From contig CALQLA020000050.1 in NCBI GenBank assembly GCA_943331295.2, positions 1 through 35,191 of the forward strand: a stretch of DNA of 35,191 bases, read 5' to 3'. The DNA is from Bordetella parapertussis. GTDB taxonomy: Bacteria; Pseudomonadota; Gammaproteobacteria; Burkholderiales; Casimicrobiaceae. This document shows positions 16,405-24,270 of the stretch, piece after piece (within the stretch, counting starts at the first letter, position 1; each line of letters begins with the position of its first letter). A program made the position numbers and the translations under genes. The notes beneath the pieces are model-generated. The model was not told the origin of the DNA. It saw only the letters and a list, made by a program, of their open reading frames with translations, and did no database searches.

Positions 16405-17970
16405 AAGCCACTCGATCGGCAGCACCGACATCAGGTCGACCTCGCGGCGCAGGAACCAGCTCGTGCCCGGGTCGACGTCGAAGCGCACCTCGCCCGAAGG
16501 CGTCTCGTCGATCCATTCCAGCGTTTCGCCGTCCGGCATCAGGCGCACCTCGTAGGCGATCGCCGGCACCTCGGTGTCGAAGAACGCGCCCAGCCGCTGC
16601 GCCAGCAGGGGGCTGTCGATCACGAGGCCCATCTCGGTGTTGAGCAGCGCCGAGCGCGGATCGAAGTTGAACGAACCGACGAAGATCCGGCGCCGGTCCA
16701 CGGCAAACGTCTTCGCGTGCAGTCCCGCGGACGAACTGTGGCCGAACCTGGTCCTGTCCGCGCGCAGCTCCGTCGCCGCTGTCGGCTTCATCTCGTAGAG
16801 CCGCACGCCGGCGCGCAAGAGGTCGTGGCGGCGCTTCGCATAGCCCGCGTGCACCGACTTCTCGTCCGACGCCGCCAGCGAGTTCGTCAGGATGCGCACC
16901 GCCACGCCGCGGCCGGCCAGTGCCGCGAGCGCGGCGGTGCCGTTGGCGCCGGGCACGAAGTACGGCGACACGAGGTCGAGCGACTGCATGGGACGGCCCA
17001 TCGTCTCGACCAGCGCCGGGAACAGCAGCACGTCGGTCCGGCCGCTGGTGTCGAGCGTCTTGGCCGGGTCGTCGTGCACCACGCGCGCAGGCGTCCACTC
17101 GAGCGCCAGCTTGCGGTCGAGCAGGTCGCGCACCAGCGGCGCGGCGCGCACCGCCGCGATGTACGCGAGCGCTTCGGGATCGGCGTGGGTCGCCGCGAAT
17201 GCAGCCTCGAGCCGGGCAGCGCCGTCGGGACCTGGCGGGCCGACGAACGGCGCCGCCGGATAGGCGGACGGGCTGTTCCAGAAGAGGTCGAATTCCTTCG
17301 ACACGTCACGGACGGCCGCGCCGACCGCGATCACGTCGAGGTCGGCGAAGCCGATGCCGCTGCCCGCGCCGAAGTACTCGTTGGCGATGTTGCGCCCGCC
17401 CACGACGGCCACCTGGTTGTCGGCGGTGAACGACTTGTTGTGCATCCGGTGGTTCACGCGCGTGAAGTCGGTCAGGTAGTTGAGCGCGCGTGGCGCGCGC
17501 TGGACGAGCGGGTTGTACAGGCGGACCTCGATGTTCGGGTGCACGGCCAGCGCGGCGATGACGGGGTCGAGCCCGCTCGTGTTGTAGTCGTCGAGCAGGA
17601 GGCGCACGCGCACGCCGCGCGCGGCCGCCTGCCAGAGCGCCTCGAAGAGCAGGTGCCCGACCTGGTCGCCGTGCCAGATGAAGTACTGCGCGTCGAGCGA
17701 CTTCTCCGCGACCGCGGCGAGCAGCACGCGCACCGCGAACGCGTCGCGGGGGTCGGGCAGCGGGTGGATGCCGGTGAGGCTCGGATGCGCGGCGGCCGCG
17801 GGCGTCGCCACGCGACCCAGCGTCGTTTCCGCGGTGTCGGTCAGCGCGGAGGAGGCGCCTCTGCCTTCCAGCGAAGGCAGGCTCGCGCAGCCCGCGAGGA
17901 GCATCGCGAGCGCGGCACTTGCCCAGCAAGCGATGCGGCGGATTCCGGGAGCGTTGGGCTTGTACGACAT
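16399..17970 (-). CDS. Phospholipase D / cardiolipin synthase-like lipoprotein
   Basis: This 523-residue protein has a lipoprotein signal (ASAALAMLLAGC) and two HKD phosphodiesterase motifs. The first is HNKSFTADNQVAVVGGRNIANEYFG and the second is HAKTFAVDRRRIFVGSFNFDPRS. Both keep H-x-K-x4-D. Further PLD features are DAQYFIWHGDQVGHLLFEALWQAAARGVRVRLLLDDY and VSPYFVPG. It resembles the cardiolipin-synthase-like (ClsC/YmdC) branch, which acts on phospholipids at the envelope, here from a lipid-anchored position. ATG 17970 has AGGA upstream; the longer frame to 18255 is unlikely to be coding. It converges with sulP and overlaps it by six bases. An FNR-like box lies about 270 bases upstream (18242-18255). 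Confidence 0.9.
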   Translation of the reverse strand: MSYKPNAPGIRRIACWASAALAMLLAGCASLPSLEGRGASSALTDTAETTLGRVATPAAAAHPSLTGIHPLPDPRDAFAVRVLLAAVAEKSLDAQYFIWHGDQVGHLLFEALWQAAARGVRVRLLLDDYNTSGLDPVIAALAVHPNIEVRLYNPLVQRAPRALNYLTDFTRVNHRMHNKSFTADNQVAVVGGRNIANEYFGAGSGIGFADLDVIAVGAAVRDVSKEFDLFWNSPSAYPAAPFVGPPGPDGAARLEAAFAATHADPEALAYIAAVRAAPLVRDLLDRKLALEWTPARVVHDDPAKTLDTSGRTDVLLFPALVETMGRPMQSLDLVSPYFVPGANGTAALAALAGRGVAVRILTNSLAASDEKSVHAGYAKRRHDLLRAGVRLYEMKPTAATELRADRTRFGHSSSAGLHAKTFAVDRRRIFVGSFNFDPRSALLNTEMGLVIDSPLLAQRLGAFFDTEVPAIAYEVRLMPDGETLEWIDETPSGEVRFDVDPGTSWFLRREVDLMSVLPIEWLL

Positions 17971-18053
17971 GCTTCGATCCTGGCGGATGCAGATGGGCCT
18001 GACGGACGGTGGCAACGGACAGCCATCCCGCGATGCGCAGCGACCGCGTCTGC

Positions 18054-18182
18054 TCAACCCCGCTGCGGCAACTTCGCCTTCAGCACGGCCACCATCCGCG
18101 GGCTCAACGCCTTGTACAGCTCGCCGCTGTACGACGCGTTGACGGCGACGGGCGGCGCGAATCCGGGCTGCGTCAGGTCGAC
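18054..18182 (-). pseudogene. Possible C-terminal gene remnant
   Basis: Minus-strand codons from about 18182 to a TGA at 18056-18054 read VDLTQPGFAPPVAVNASYSG, then ELYKALSPRMVAVLKAKLPQ and RG. That looks like the end of a real protein, but the frame is closed by TAA just upstream and has no start codon. A perfect ribosome-site sequence (AAGGAGGAG on the minus strand, 18205-18197) lies just upstream with no start at proper spacing. This suggests a gene that lost its N-terminal coding part by deletion. I do not recognise the family. The rest of the 297-base gap between 17970 and 18268 holds only the FNR-like box. Confidence 0.3.
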
Positions 18183-18241
18183 TTACAGGATCGATGCTCC
18201 TCCTTTTTCGCGCGGAGCCGCCGATGCCGGCCACGACAACC

Positions 18242-18255
18242 TTGATGCCGGTCAA
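18242..18255. promoter_or_regulatory. FNR/ANR-like site between the aor operon and the PLD gene
   Basis: TTGATGCCGGTCAA matches TTGAT-N4-ATCAA at nine of ten fixed positions (minus strand TTGAC-CGGC-ATCAA). It is 12-25 bases past the end of the last aor gene and upstream of a minus-strand AAGGAGGAG, a gene remnant and the PLD-like lipoprotein gene. It could drive the PLD gene under low oxygen, as the similar box at 2952-2965 could drive the long operon that converges on it. Confidence 0.5.
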
Positions 18256-18267
18256 GGCCGCGTGCTT

Positions 18268-18582
18268 TCAGCCTCCGCCACGGCGGAAATACAGTTCGAA
18301 GCGATCCAGGAACGCTCGCGCCGCGACTGGGTCGTAGCCGCGCAGGAAGAGGTTCACGTGGTGACGCGGCAGCCGGAGAAGGCCGATGGCGAGGTCGGAC
18401 AGAGGGGCGACCGTGATCCGCCATCCGCGGGCGCTGTCGGCGCCGCAGACGGCACCGGATCGAATGGACTCGCCGGCGACGACGTACGGGTCGTGGCCAA
18501 CGGCGGCCGGCAGGCAGCGCAGGAATTCCTCGCGCGAGATCGTCATGACCTGCCGCAGCGCCAGGACTTCGCCGCCGTCCAT
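18268..18582 (-). CDS. Small conserved protein of the aldehyde oxidoreductase operon (AorE position)
   Basis: This 104-residue protein has no motif I can assign. Recognisable pieces are MTISREEFLRCLPAAVG near the N-terminus, GWRITVAPLSDLAIGLLRLPRHHV and a closing AARAFLDRFELYFRRGGG. It is the fifth and last gene of the operon, 25 bases after the MoaD-like gene. The Aromatoleum aor operon also has five genes, as I recall, with small proteins after the FAD subunit gene. A role in tungsten-cofactor assembly or enzyme maturation is likely by position only. The start at 18582 has AAGGG upstream; ATG 18546 is an alternative. Confidence 0.65.
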   Translation of the reverse strand: MDGGEVLALRQVMTISREEFLRCLPAAVGHDPYVVAGESIRSGAVCGADSARGWRITVAPLSDLAIGLLRLPRHHVNLFLRGYDPVAARAFLDRFELYFRRGGG

Positions 18583-18607
18583 TTCAGCGCCCTTCGCGGG
18601 CCGTCAA

Positions 18608-18880
18608 CTACCCGCCCGCCACCGGCGGCCAGATCGCGATTTCGTCATGCGTCGCGAGCGCGCGTGTCGCGCGCTCGCCGGGCGGGACGAAGACGCCGTT
18701 GACCAGCACGAGGTGGCACATCGGCAACGGCAGGTTCTGCTGCGCGATGACGGCGCCGACCGTGGTGCCGGCCGGCAGGTCGAATTCGAGCCGGCGCGTC
18801 TTGCGCACCTCCGGCGGCAGGTAGTCGGTGAGCGACGCGAAGAGCTTGAGCGTGACGCGCACGCCCATGGGCGCGCTCAC
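18608..18880 (-). CDS. MoaD/ThiS-like sulfur carrier
   Basis: This 90-residue protein has a beta-grasp ubiquitin-like pattern (VRVTLKLFASLTDYLPPEV, then FDLPAGTTVGAVIAQQNLP and VLVNGVFVPPGERATRALATHDEIAIWPPVAGG). It ends in the diagnostic Gly-Gly, the thiocarboxylation site. MoaD proteins deliver sulfur to the dithiolene of molybdopterin. A dedicated copy next to a tungsten enzyme is usual for aldehyde oxidoreductase operons. The start is GTG 18880, or ATG 18868 four codons inside; the gene begins 16 bases after the FAD subunit stop. Confidence 0.88.
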   Translation of the reverse strand: MSAPMGVRVTLKLFASLTDYLPPEVRKTRRLEFDLPAGTTVGAVIAQQNLPLPMCHLVLVNGVFVPPGERATRALATHDEIAIWPPVAGG

Positions 18881-18896
18881 GGTGCTGCCCTGATCC

Positions 18897-20144
18897 TCAT
18901 CCCGCGGCCTGCGCCCGCGCGAGATACGCTTCGACGATCAGCAACGGCTGGGCGAGCAGCTTGTCCTTCCACGGCCCGAGGCGGATGCGGCCTTCGATCA
19001 GGCCGCGCAGCACGCCGACGTGCTGGGTGAGTCCGATCGCGGTGGCGCCCACCAGCAGGTCGCCGTCGAACTGCAGGCTCATGTAGCGGAACGCGGGCGC
19101 GTCGACCAGTTCGACGCCTTCGCCGCCCGGCACGCCCCACCAGCGGCCGAACGAGGTCGACACGAGGCCGAGCGTGTCGAGCACGTTGAGCGTCAGCTGG
19201 CCGATCGACTCGGCGTTGCGCCCCGCCATGTTGAGCGCGGCGATCCGCGCCTGCTCGACGGCGGTGGGCTGGATCGCGTTGACCACGCGCGTGCCGGTCG
19301 CGAGGTCGATGCCCTCGGCGACGTCGCCCGCGGCATAGACGCCCGGCACGTTCGTCTGCATCCGCGCGTCGATCGGGATGCCCTTCGCGCACTCGATCCC
19401 GCTGCCCTGCAGGAACGCGGTGTTGGCGCGCACGCCGGCCGCCATGATCACGAGGTCCGCCTCGATCGTGGCGCCGGTGTCGAGCGTCGCGACCAGCGCG
19501 CCGCCGGCCGCCTGCCGGATGTCGGTGACCTTGGCCTTGACGTGCACGTCGACGCCCTTGTTCTCGCACCACGTGCGGATCAGGTTGCCGGCGACGGGTG
19601 TCATCATCCGCGGCACCATCCGGTCGCCCATCTCGACCACGGTGAGCTTCACGCCGCGGGTGACCAGCGCCTCCATGATGATGCAGCCGATGAAGCCGGC
19701 GCCGACCTGCAGCACGCGCGCGCCGCGGCCGGCGCGCTCGATGATCAGGCGGGCGTCGGCCATCGTCCAGCACGAGTCCACGCCGGGCAGGTCGATGCCC
19801 GGGATCTCCGGCCTGATCGGGGTGGAACCCGACGCGATCAGCAGCCGGTCATACGGCAGAGTGCCGCCGCTTTTCAGGCGGACGGTGTGCGCGGCGGTGT
19901 CGACCGCCTCGACCCGGTCCTGCACCAGGTCGATCTTCAGCGCCGCGAAATGGCCGGGCGTCTTGCGCAGGTACGTGCCGCCTTCCGCGATCTCGCCCAT
20001 CATCAGGTAGGGCAGCGCCATCCGCGAATACGGCGGCTCGGGCTCGTCGCCGATGAGGGTGATCGTGGCGGCGGGGTCGGTCTTGCGCAGCGTTTCGGCC
20101 GCGACCACACCCGCCGGACCGTTGCCGATGATGACGTGTTTCAT
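18897..20144 (-). CDS. aorC: FAD-dependent pyridine-nucleotide oxidoreductase subunit of aldehyde oxidoreductase
   Basis: This 415-residue flavoprotein has an N-terminal FAD-binding Rossmann motif (VIIGNGPAGVVAAETLR), the ATG-like segment LLIASGSTPIRPEIPG, a second dinucleotide motif (VLQVGAGFIGCIIMEAL) and the conserved VYAAGDVAEG near residue 280. The C-terminal domain is like that of NADH-dependent nitrite or rubredoxin reductases. In the Aromatoleum enzyme AorC links the tungsten/iron-sulfur module to NAD. ATG 20144 has GGAG 8 bases before it. The 107-base gap to the W subunit gene holds a perfect hairpin and a short tandem repeat. Confidence 0.9.
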   Translation of the reverse strand: MKHVIIGNGPAGVVAAETLRKTDPAATITLIGDEPEPPYSRMALPYLMMGEIAEGGTYLRKTPGHFAALKIDLVQDRVEAVDTAAHTVRLKSGGTLPYDRLLIASGSTPIRPEIPGIDLPGVDSCWTMADARLIIERAGRGARVLQVGAGFIGCIIMEALVTRGVKLTVVEMGDRMVPRMMTPVAGNLIRTWCENKGVDVHVKAKVTDIRQAAGGALVATLDTGATIEADLVIMAAGVRANTAFLQGSGIECAKGIPIDARMQTNVPGVYAAGDVAEGIDLATGTRVVNAIQPTAVEQARIAALNMAGRNAESIGQLTLNVLDTLGLVSTSFGRWWGVPGGEGVELVDAPAFRYMSLQFDGDLLVGATAIGLTQHVGVLRGLIEGRIRLGPWKDKLLAQPLLIVEAYLARAQAAG

Positions 20145-20167
20145 CCGTGGACTCCAGGGCGGGCGAA

Positions 20168-20197
20168 CGTGCACCGCGGCGGACGCCGCGGTGCACG
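20168..20197 (-). other. Perfect 13-bp hairpin between aorB and aorC
   Basis: CGTGCACCGCGGC (20168-20180) and GCCGCGGTGCACG (20185-20197) are exact reverse complements around a 4-base loop. The stem is in the transcribed gap between the W subunit and FAD subunit genes, followed on the minus strand by the aorC ribosome site about 25 bases later. There is no T-run. It is a candidate for an RNA-processing, stability or partial-termination signal that would lower aorC expression relative to aorAB. Confidence 0.75.
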
Positions 20198-20206
20198 CTG
20201 CCTTCA

Positions 20207-20230
20207 GGGCAAAGCGCGGGGCAAAGCGCG
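20207..20230. repeat. Two tandem copies of a 12-bp unit
   Basis: GGGCAAAGCGCG occurs at 20207-20218 and again directly at 20219-20230, between the aorB stop and the hairpin. It is probably a slippage duplication; no function can be assigned. Confidence 0.8.
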
Positions 20231-20251
20231 GAAAGCGGGCCTGATGGCGAA

Positions 20252-22099
20252 CTACAGGCCCAGCCGCGCCACCGTTTCCTTCGTCGGCACGCCGGTCGCC
20301 GACCAGCCGCGCAGCTCGTAGTACTCGGGCAGCATCTTGTCGAGGCCGTTGACGAGTCCCTTCGCGGGGCCGCTCTTCGCCGGCTCGGTGAGGAGGCGCG
20401 GCGGCAGGTTGTCGTCCTTGTTGGTGAAGCCGGCCGCGTTGTTGAACTGCCGCTCGAGGTTCCAGATCCGCTCGCCGACGACCGCGAGGTTTTCCATCGA
20501 CCAGTCGCCTTCGCAGGCGGCCGCGAGTTGCGGCTGCAGGTCGGCGAGCGTCCACGCGAACGTCGTGAACACGCATACCCCGGCCGAATCGAACACGGCG
20601 GTGGCGTCCTGGAACGCCTTGACGAGACCGGCCTTGCCTTCGGTGACCAGCGGATCGGTCTTCACCGGGATGCCCAGCACTTCGGAGGCCACCGTGTAGC
20701 CGCGCAGGTGGCACGCGCCGCGGTTCGACGTGGCATAGGCGAGCCCGATGCCCTGGATGCCGCGCGAATCGTAGGCCGGGAACTCCTGGCCCTTCACCGA
20801 CATCGACAGCTCGGGCCGGCCGTGCTTCGCGCAAAGGCGCTTGCTGCCCTGGCCGATCTCCTTGCCGAAGCCTTCGCCGCGCGCCGTCATCTCGACCAGC
20901 TTCGTAAGGACTTCGGGCGAGCCGAACTTGAGCGGGAACCCGACGTCGGCTTCCTTGATGAGGCCCAGGTCGTAGAGCTCCATCGCGGCGCCGACGGTGG
21001 CGCCGAACGAGATCGGGTCGATGCCGTCCTCGTTGCAGATGAAGTTGGCGTAGGTCAGCGCCTCGAGGTCGCCCACGCCGGTCGCGGCGCCCAGCGCCCA
21101 CGCCGCTTCGTACTCGAGGCCGCCCGACGCGCCCCAGTATTCCGGCTTGTTGACGACGGTGTAGTGCGACTCGTCGATCTTGGAGATGCGCCCGCAGGCG
21201 ATCGTGCAGCCGAAGCACGCCTGGTTGGTGACGAGGTTCGGCTTGTGGTCGGTGGGCCGCGGCTCGTGCATCGCCTCGGCGGAAATCTTGCCGGCGTTCT
21301 CGAACTGCACGTCGCGGTGGTTGCGGGTGGGCAGCGCGCCCATTTCGTTGATCACGTTCATCAACACCTGGGTGCCGAACTTGGGCAGGCCCTGGCCGGT
21401 GACGGCGTTGTCGGCCAGCACCTTCTTCGCGGCGACGGTGGCTGCCATGAACGCCTTCGGATCCTTGACGCCGCCCACACCTTTCGTGCCGCGCACCGCG
21501 ACGGCCTTCAGGTTCTTCGAGCCCATCACGGCGCCGACGCCCGAGCGGCCGGCGGCGCGGTGCAGGTCGTTGACCACCGCGGCGAACAGCACCTGCGCCT
21601 CGCCGGCGCGGCCGACGCTCGACACGCGGGTCAGCGGGTCCTGGTGCTTCTTCTTGAGGATCGCCTCGGTGTCCCAGACGCTCTTGCCCCAGATCTCGTC
21701 GGCCGGCAGCAGCTCGGCCTTGTCGTTCTCGATGTGCAGGTAGACGGGCTTCGGCGACTTGCCCTCGAAGATGATCATGTCCCAGCCGGCGAAGCGCAGC
21801 TCGGCGCCGAAGTAGCCGCCGGAGTTCGAGCACGCGATGGCGCCCGTCAGCGGGCCCTTGGTGATCACCGAGTAGCGGGCGCTGGTCGAGGCCATCGTGC
21901 CCGTCAGCGGGCCGGTGGCGTAGATCAGCTTGTTCGCGGGCGACAGCGGATCGATCTTGGGATCGACTTCCTCGCAGAAGTACTTGGTCGCGAGGCCGCG
22001 TTGCCCGAGGTACTGCTTCGCCCATTCCATGTTGAGCGCTTCCGGCGTGCAGGTGCCGGTCGTGAGGTTCACCCGCAGGATCTTGCGTTGCCAGGCCAT
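20252..22099 (-). CDS. aorB: Tungsten aldehyde:ferredoxin oxidoreductase large subunit
   Basis: This 615-residue protein is a complete AOR-family W-bis-pterin subunit that oxidises aldehydes to acids or, in reverse, reduces acids. It starts RKILRVNLTTGT and contains ATGPLTGTMASTSARYSV (pterin binding), SNSGGYFGAELRFAGWDMIIFEG and GRSGVGAVMGSKNLKAVAVRG. The [4Fe-4S] ligands appear as Cys295, Cys298 and Cys302 (QACFGCTIACGR) with the fourth at Cys509 (GVCVF). This is the same spacing type as the Pyrococcus enzyme. The second pterin segments (GLEYEAAWALGAATG, YDSRGIQGIGLAYATSNRGACHLRGYT) are present. A strong GGAGGA precedes ATG 22099, 13 bases after the iron-sulfur gene. Confidence 0.95.
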   Translation of the reverse strand: MAWQRKILRVNLTTGTCTPEALNMEWAKQYLGQRGLATKYFCEEVDPKIDPLSPANKLIYATGPLTGTMASTSARYSVITKGPLTGAIACSNSGGYFGAELRFAGWDMIIFEGKSPKPVYLHIENDKAELLPADEIWGKSVWDTEAILKKKHQDPLTRVSSVGRAGEAQVLFAAVVNDLHRAAGRSGVGAVMGSKNLKAVAVRGTKGVGGVKDPKAFMAATVAAKKVLADNAVTGQGLPKFGTQVLMNVINEMGALPTRNHRDVQFENAGKISAEAMHEPRPTDHKPNLVTNQACFGCTIACGRISKIDESHYTVVNKPEYWGASGGLEYEAAWALGAATGVGDLEALTYANFICNEDGIDPISFGATVGAAMELYDLGLIKEADVGFPLKFGSPEVLTKLVEMTARGEGFGKEIGQGSKRLCAKHGRPELSMSVKGQEFPAYDSRGIQGIGLAYATSNRGACHLRGYTVASEVLGIPVKTDPLVTEGKAGLVKAFQDATAVFDSAGVCVFTTFAWTLADLQPQLAAACEGDWSMENLAVVGERIWNLERQFNNAAGFTNKDDNLPPRLLTEPAKSGPAKGLVNGLDKMLPEYYELRGWSATGVPTKETVARLGL

Positions 22100-22112
22100 G
22101 ATGAGTCCTCCG

Positions 22113-22586
22113 TTAGGCTTGCGGTTGGGTGTCGAGTTTCGAGGCCCACTGCCGCATGCGCTCGAGGCCGGTCCAGTTGGCGTCAACGTAGGTGATCGCC
22201 GCCGTCGGGCAGGCTTCGACGCAGGCGGGCGCATCGCCGCAGAGGTCGCACTTCTGCACCTTGCCGGTTTCCTGCACGTAGTTGATGGTGCCGAACGGGC
22301 ACGCGATCGTGCACACCTTGCAGCCCACGCAGACGTCCTCCAGCACCACCTTGGCGCCGGTCGCGGCGTCGATCTTGATCGCCTCGACCGGGCACGCGTG
22401 CAGGCACCAGGCCTCGTCGCACTGCGTGCAGGTGTAGGGCACCTTGCGCCCGGAGTGATGGAACTCGAATACCTTGATCCGCGATTGCGACGGGTTGAAC
22501 ACACCGTGGTGCTCGTACGAGCACGCCATTTCGCACTGCAGGCAACCCGTGCACTTGGACGGGTCGATATGAAGGGACTTCTGCAT
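22113..22586 (-). CDS. aorA: Four-[4Fe-4S] ferredoxin-like electron-transfer subunit
   Basis: This 157-residue protein has sixteen cysteines in four 4Fe-4S sets: CTGCLQCEMAC at residue 12, CTQCDEAWCLHACP, CVGCKVCTIACP and CDLCGDAPACVEACP. This is the pattern of the DMSO reductase/HycB-like subunits. It would pass electrons between the tungsten subunit and the FAD subunit. The Aromatoleum AorA has the same position and type. It is first in the operon (ATG 22586 with GGAGG upstream), so the promoter should lie in 22587-22875, a gap shared with the divergent DoxX gene. Confidence 0.93.
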   Translation of the reverse strand: MQKSLHIDPSKCTGCLQCEMACSYEHHGVFNPSQSRIKVFEFHHSGRKVPYTCTQCDEAWCLHACPVEAIKIDAATGAKVVLEDVCVGCKVCTIACPFGTINYVQETGKVQKCDLCGDAPACVEACPTAAITYVDANWTGLERMRQWASKLDTQPQA

Positions 22587-22753
22587 TGAATCCTCCGGGG
22601 GGTGGGCGCGAGCGCCGCGCTCCGCGCCTGACGCGGGCGCCGGTCTATGCCGGCACGGTTTTGAAATATGCTCGCTACGACAAGTTTGAAGGCTACACAA
22701 CGTTCGACCAAAAAACCAGTGGCCGGCACCGGGGCGCGGGCAGGGGGCGGCGC

Positions 22754-22784
22754 GGCCGGGGGCCCGGCCGGGGGCCCGGCCGGG
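22754..22784. repeat. GC-only short tandem repeat in the aorA-DoxX gap
   Basis: GGCCGGGGGCCC repeats about 2.6 times in a row. Each unit is partly palindromic, so both strands can fold. It lies between the presumed divergent promoters, in a gap whose left part (about 22656-22720) is unusually AT-rich for this DNA. Confidence 0.85.
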
Positions 22785-22818
22785 AAGCGGTCGCCGCGGC
22801 CCGTTCCGGCGCCGAGTC

Positions 22819-22824
22819 TATACT
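22819..22824 (+). promoter_or_regulatory. Possible -10 element for the DoxX gene
   Basis: TATACT stands out in GC-rich surroundings 52 bases before the DoxX ATG. No good -35 hexamer is seen 16-18 bases upstream, so the assignment is weak. Confidence 0.3.
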
Positions 22825-22875
22825 CCGTCCTTTGGCTGCCGCGACCGGCGGGCGGCCGCAACGGGGACAACAGGC

Positions 22876-23280
22876 ATGCGCAACGTCGACGATCTCGGAA
22901 AACTGGTTCTGCGCCTGATGCTGGGCGGCATCATGCTGTTGCACGGCATCGCCAAGATCGTCTCCGGCCCGGCGATGATCACCGGGCTGGTGGCGAAATC
23001 CGGGATGCCGCCGGCGATCGGCTACCTCGTCTACGTCGGCGAGGTGGTTGCGCCGCTGCTGCTGATCCTCGGGCTGTGGACGCGGCCGGTGGCGCTGATC
23101 ATCGCGATCAACATGGTCGTCGCCTTGATGCTCGTCCACTCGGGGCAGTTGTGGGACCTCGGCAAGACCGGCGGCTGGGCGCTCGAACTGCAGGGATTCT
23201 TCCTCTTCTCCGCCGTGGCCGTGATGCTGCTCGGCGCGGGCCGGTTCAGCTTCGGTGGCGCAAAGGGACGTTTCAACTGA
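22876..23280 (+). CDS. DoxX family membrane protein
   Basis: This 134-residue protein has four membrane spans (LVLRLMLGGIMLLHGIAKI, GYLVYVGEVVAPLLLILGLW, ALIIAINMVVALMLV, LQGFFLFSAVAVMLLGAG) with the DoxX signature HGIAKI near the N-terminus and GLWTRPVALIIAINM in the centre. DoxX proteins are small membrane proteins linked to thiosulfate:quinone oxidoreductase or to redox stress; the activity here is not known. It stands alone, transcribed away from the aor operon. Confidence 0.88.
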   Translation: MRNVDDLGKLVLRLMLGGIMLLHGIAKIVSGPAMITGLVAKSGMPPAIGYLVYVGEVVAPLLLILGLWTRPVALIIAINMVVALMLVHSGQLWDLGKTGGWALELQGFFLFSAVAVMLLGAGRFSFGGAKGRFN

Positions 23281-23290
23281 ACCGCGGCAG

Positions 23291-23311
23291 CGCGACGCTG
23301 CAAGCGTCGCG
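23291..23311 (+). terminator. Hairpin after the DoxX gene
   Basis: CGCGACGCT and AGCGTCGCG form a perfect 9-bp stem with a 3-base loop, 11 bases after the DoxX stop. No T-run follows, so it is a weak or factor-dependent end at best. From here to 23476 the only other signal is a TATAGAAT (23442-23449), a likely -10 for the next gene. Confidence 0.5.
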
Positions 23312-23476
23312 GCCCGATCGCGCTGCGTGCAGCTAAGTCCATGATCTGTCGTCGGATGGCAACGCCCCGCAAGGCGCCGCGTTCGTGACAAAGTGTTACA
23401 TTCCGGCTACGACAAAGGCATTTGCAGCGTCCCCGATCGCGTATAGAATCCCCTTTCGCGAAACCCTGTGGATTTC

Positions 23477-24259
23477 ATGATGAAACGTCTCCTGCTCTCG
23501 CTCCTCCTTCTCGCCGCGGCGTTTCGTGCCGACGCCACCGACTACACCGATCTCTGGTACACGCCGTCCGAATCCGGCTGGGGCGTGAACCTGGTCCAGA
23601 GCGACAACTTCATGTTCGCCACGTTCTTCATCTACGGGTCGAACGGCTCGCCGATCTGGTACAGCGCCGGCCTCGATCGCAACGCCACCACCGGCGCCTT
23701 CTCCGGCGACCTCAACACCACGTTCGGCACGTACTTCGCCGTGCCGTGGGTGCCTGCCAACTTCGGCGGCAGCAAGGTCGGCACCGCCACGTTCACGCCG
23801 AGCACCACCAATGCGTACCAGGGCACGCTGACGTACACCGTCACCGGCGTGGGCACGATCATCAAGCAGATCGAGCGGCAGACACTGACGAAGGTCGTGC
23901 TGGGTGGGGCGTACAACGGCGGCCAGTCCGGCGCGTACGCCGGCTGCACCCTCGCGAGCGACAACTACGCGTACATCGACCGCTACGACCTCACGGTCAC
24001 CCAGCTCGGCAACAACAGCGCGACGTTCGTGTTCAACTACCTGAGCGGCCTGTCGTGCACGCTGGCCGGAACGCTCGAGCAGCACGGCCAGCAATACCGG
24101 ATCCCCAGCGCGACGTACACCTGCACCGACGGCCTCAACACCACGGCCTCGATGTCGGAAATCAAGGCGACGTCGCTGGGCATCGAAGGCCGCTACTTCG
24201 CGCCTTCCGTCGGCGGCGGGTGCAAGGAATCGGCGAACTTCGCCGCGGTGCTGAACTGA
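23477..24259 (+). CDS. Secreted protein of unknown function with SGWGVNL repeat-type domain
   Basis: The protein has 260 residues from ATG 23477 (ATG 23480 is equally possible). It begins with a signal peptide (KRLLLSLLLLAAAFRADA), then DYTDLWYTPSESGWGVNLVQ, a sequence type widespread in betaproteobacterial secreted proteins. The rest is Thr/Gly/Asn-rich and predicted beta-rich, with four cysteines that could form two disulfides. No catalytic motif is seen. A TATAGAAT lies 28 bases upstream and suggests its own promoter. Confidence 0.75.
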   Translation: MMKRLLLSLLLLAAAFRADATDYTDLWYTPSESGWGVNLVQSDNFMFATFFIYGSNGSPIWYSAGLDRNATTGAFSGDLNTTFGTYFAVPWVPANFGGSKVGTATFTPSTTNAYQGTLTYTVTGVGTIIKQIERQTLTKVVLGGAYNGGQSGAYAGCTLASDNYAYIDRYDLTVTQLGNNSATFVFNYLSGLSCTLAGTLEQHGQQYRIPSATYTCTDGLNTTASMSEIKATSLGIEGRYFAPSVGGGCKESANFAAVLN

Positions 24260-24270
24260 CCGGATTTCCG

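Noticed and set aside
22640..22720. Sigma-54 promoter between aorA and DoxX
   Set aside because: GGCACGGTTTTGAAA resembles the -24 part, but the GC of the -12 part is missing at the required spacing on either strand.
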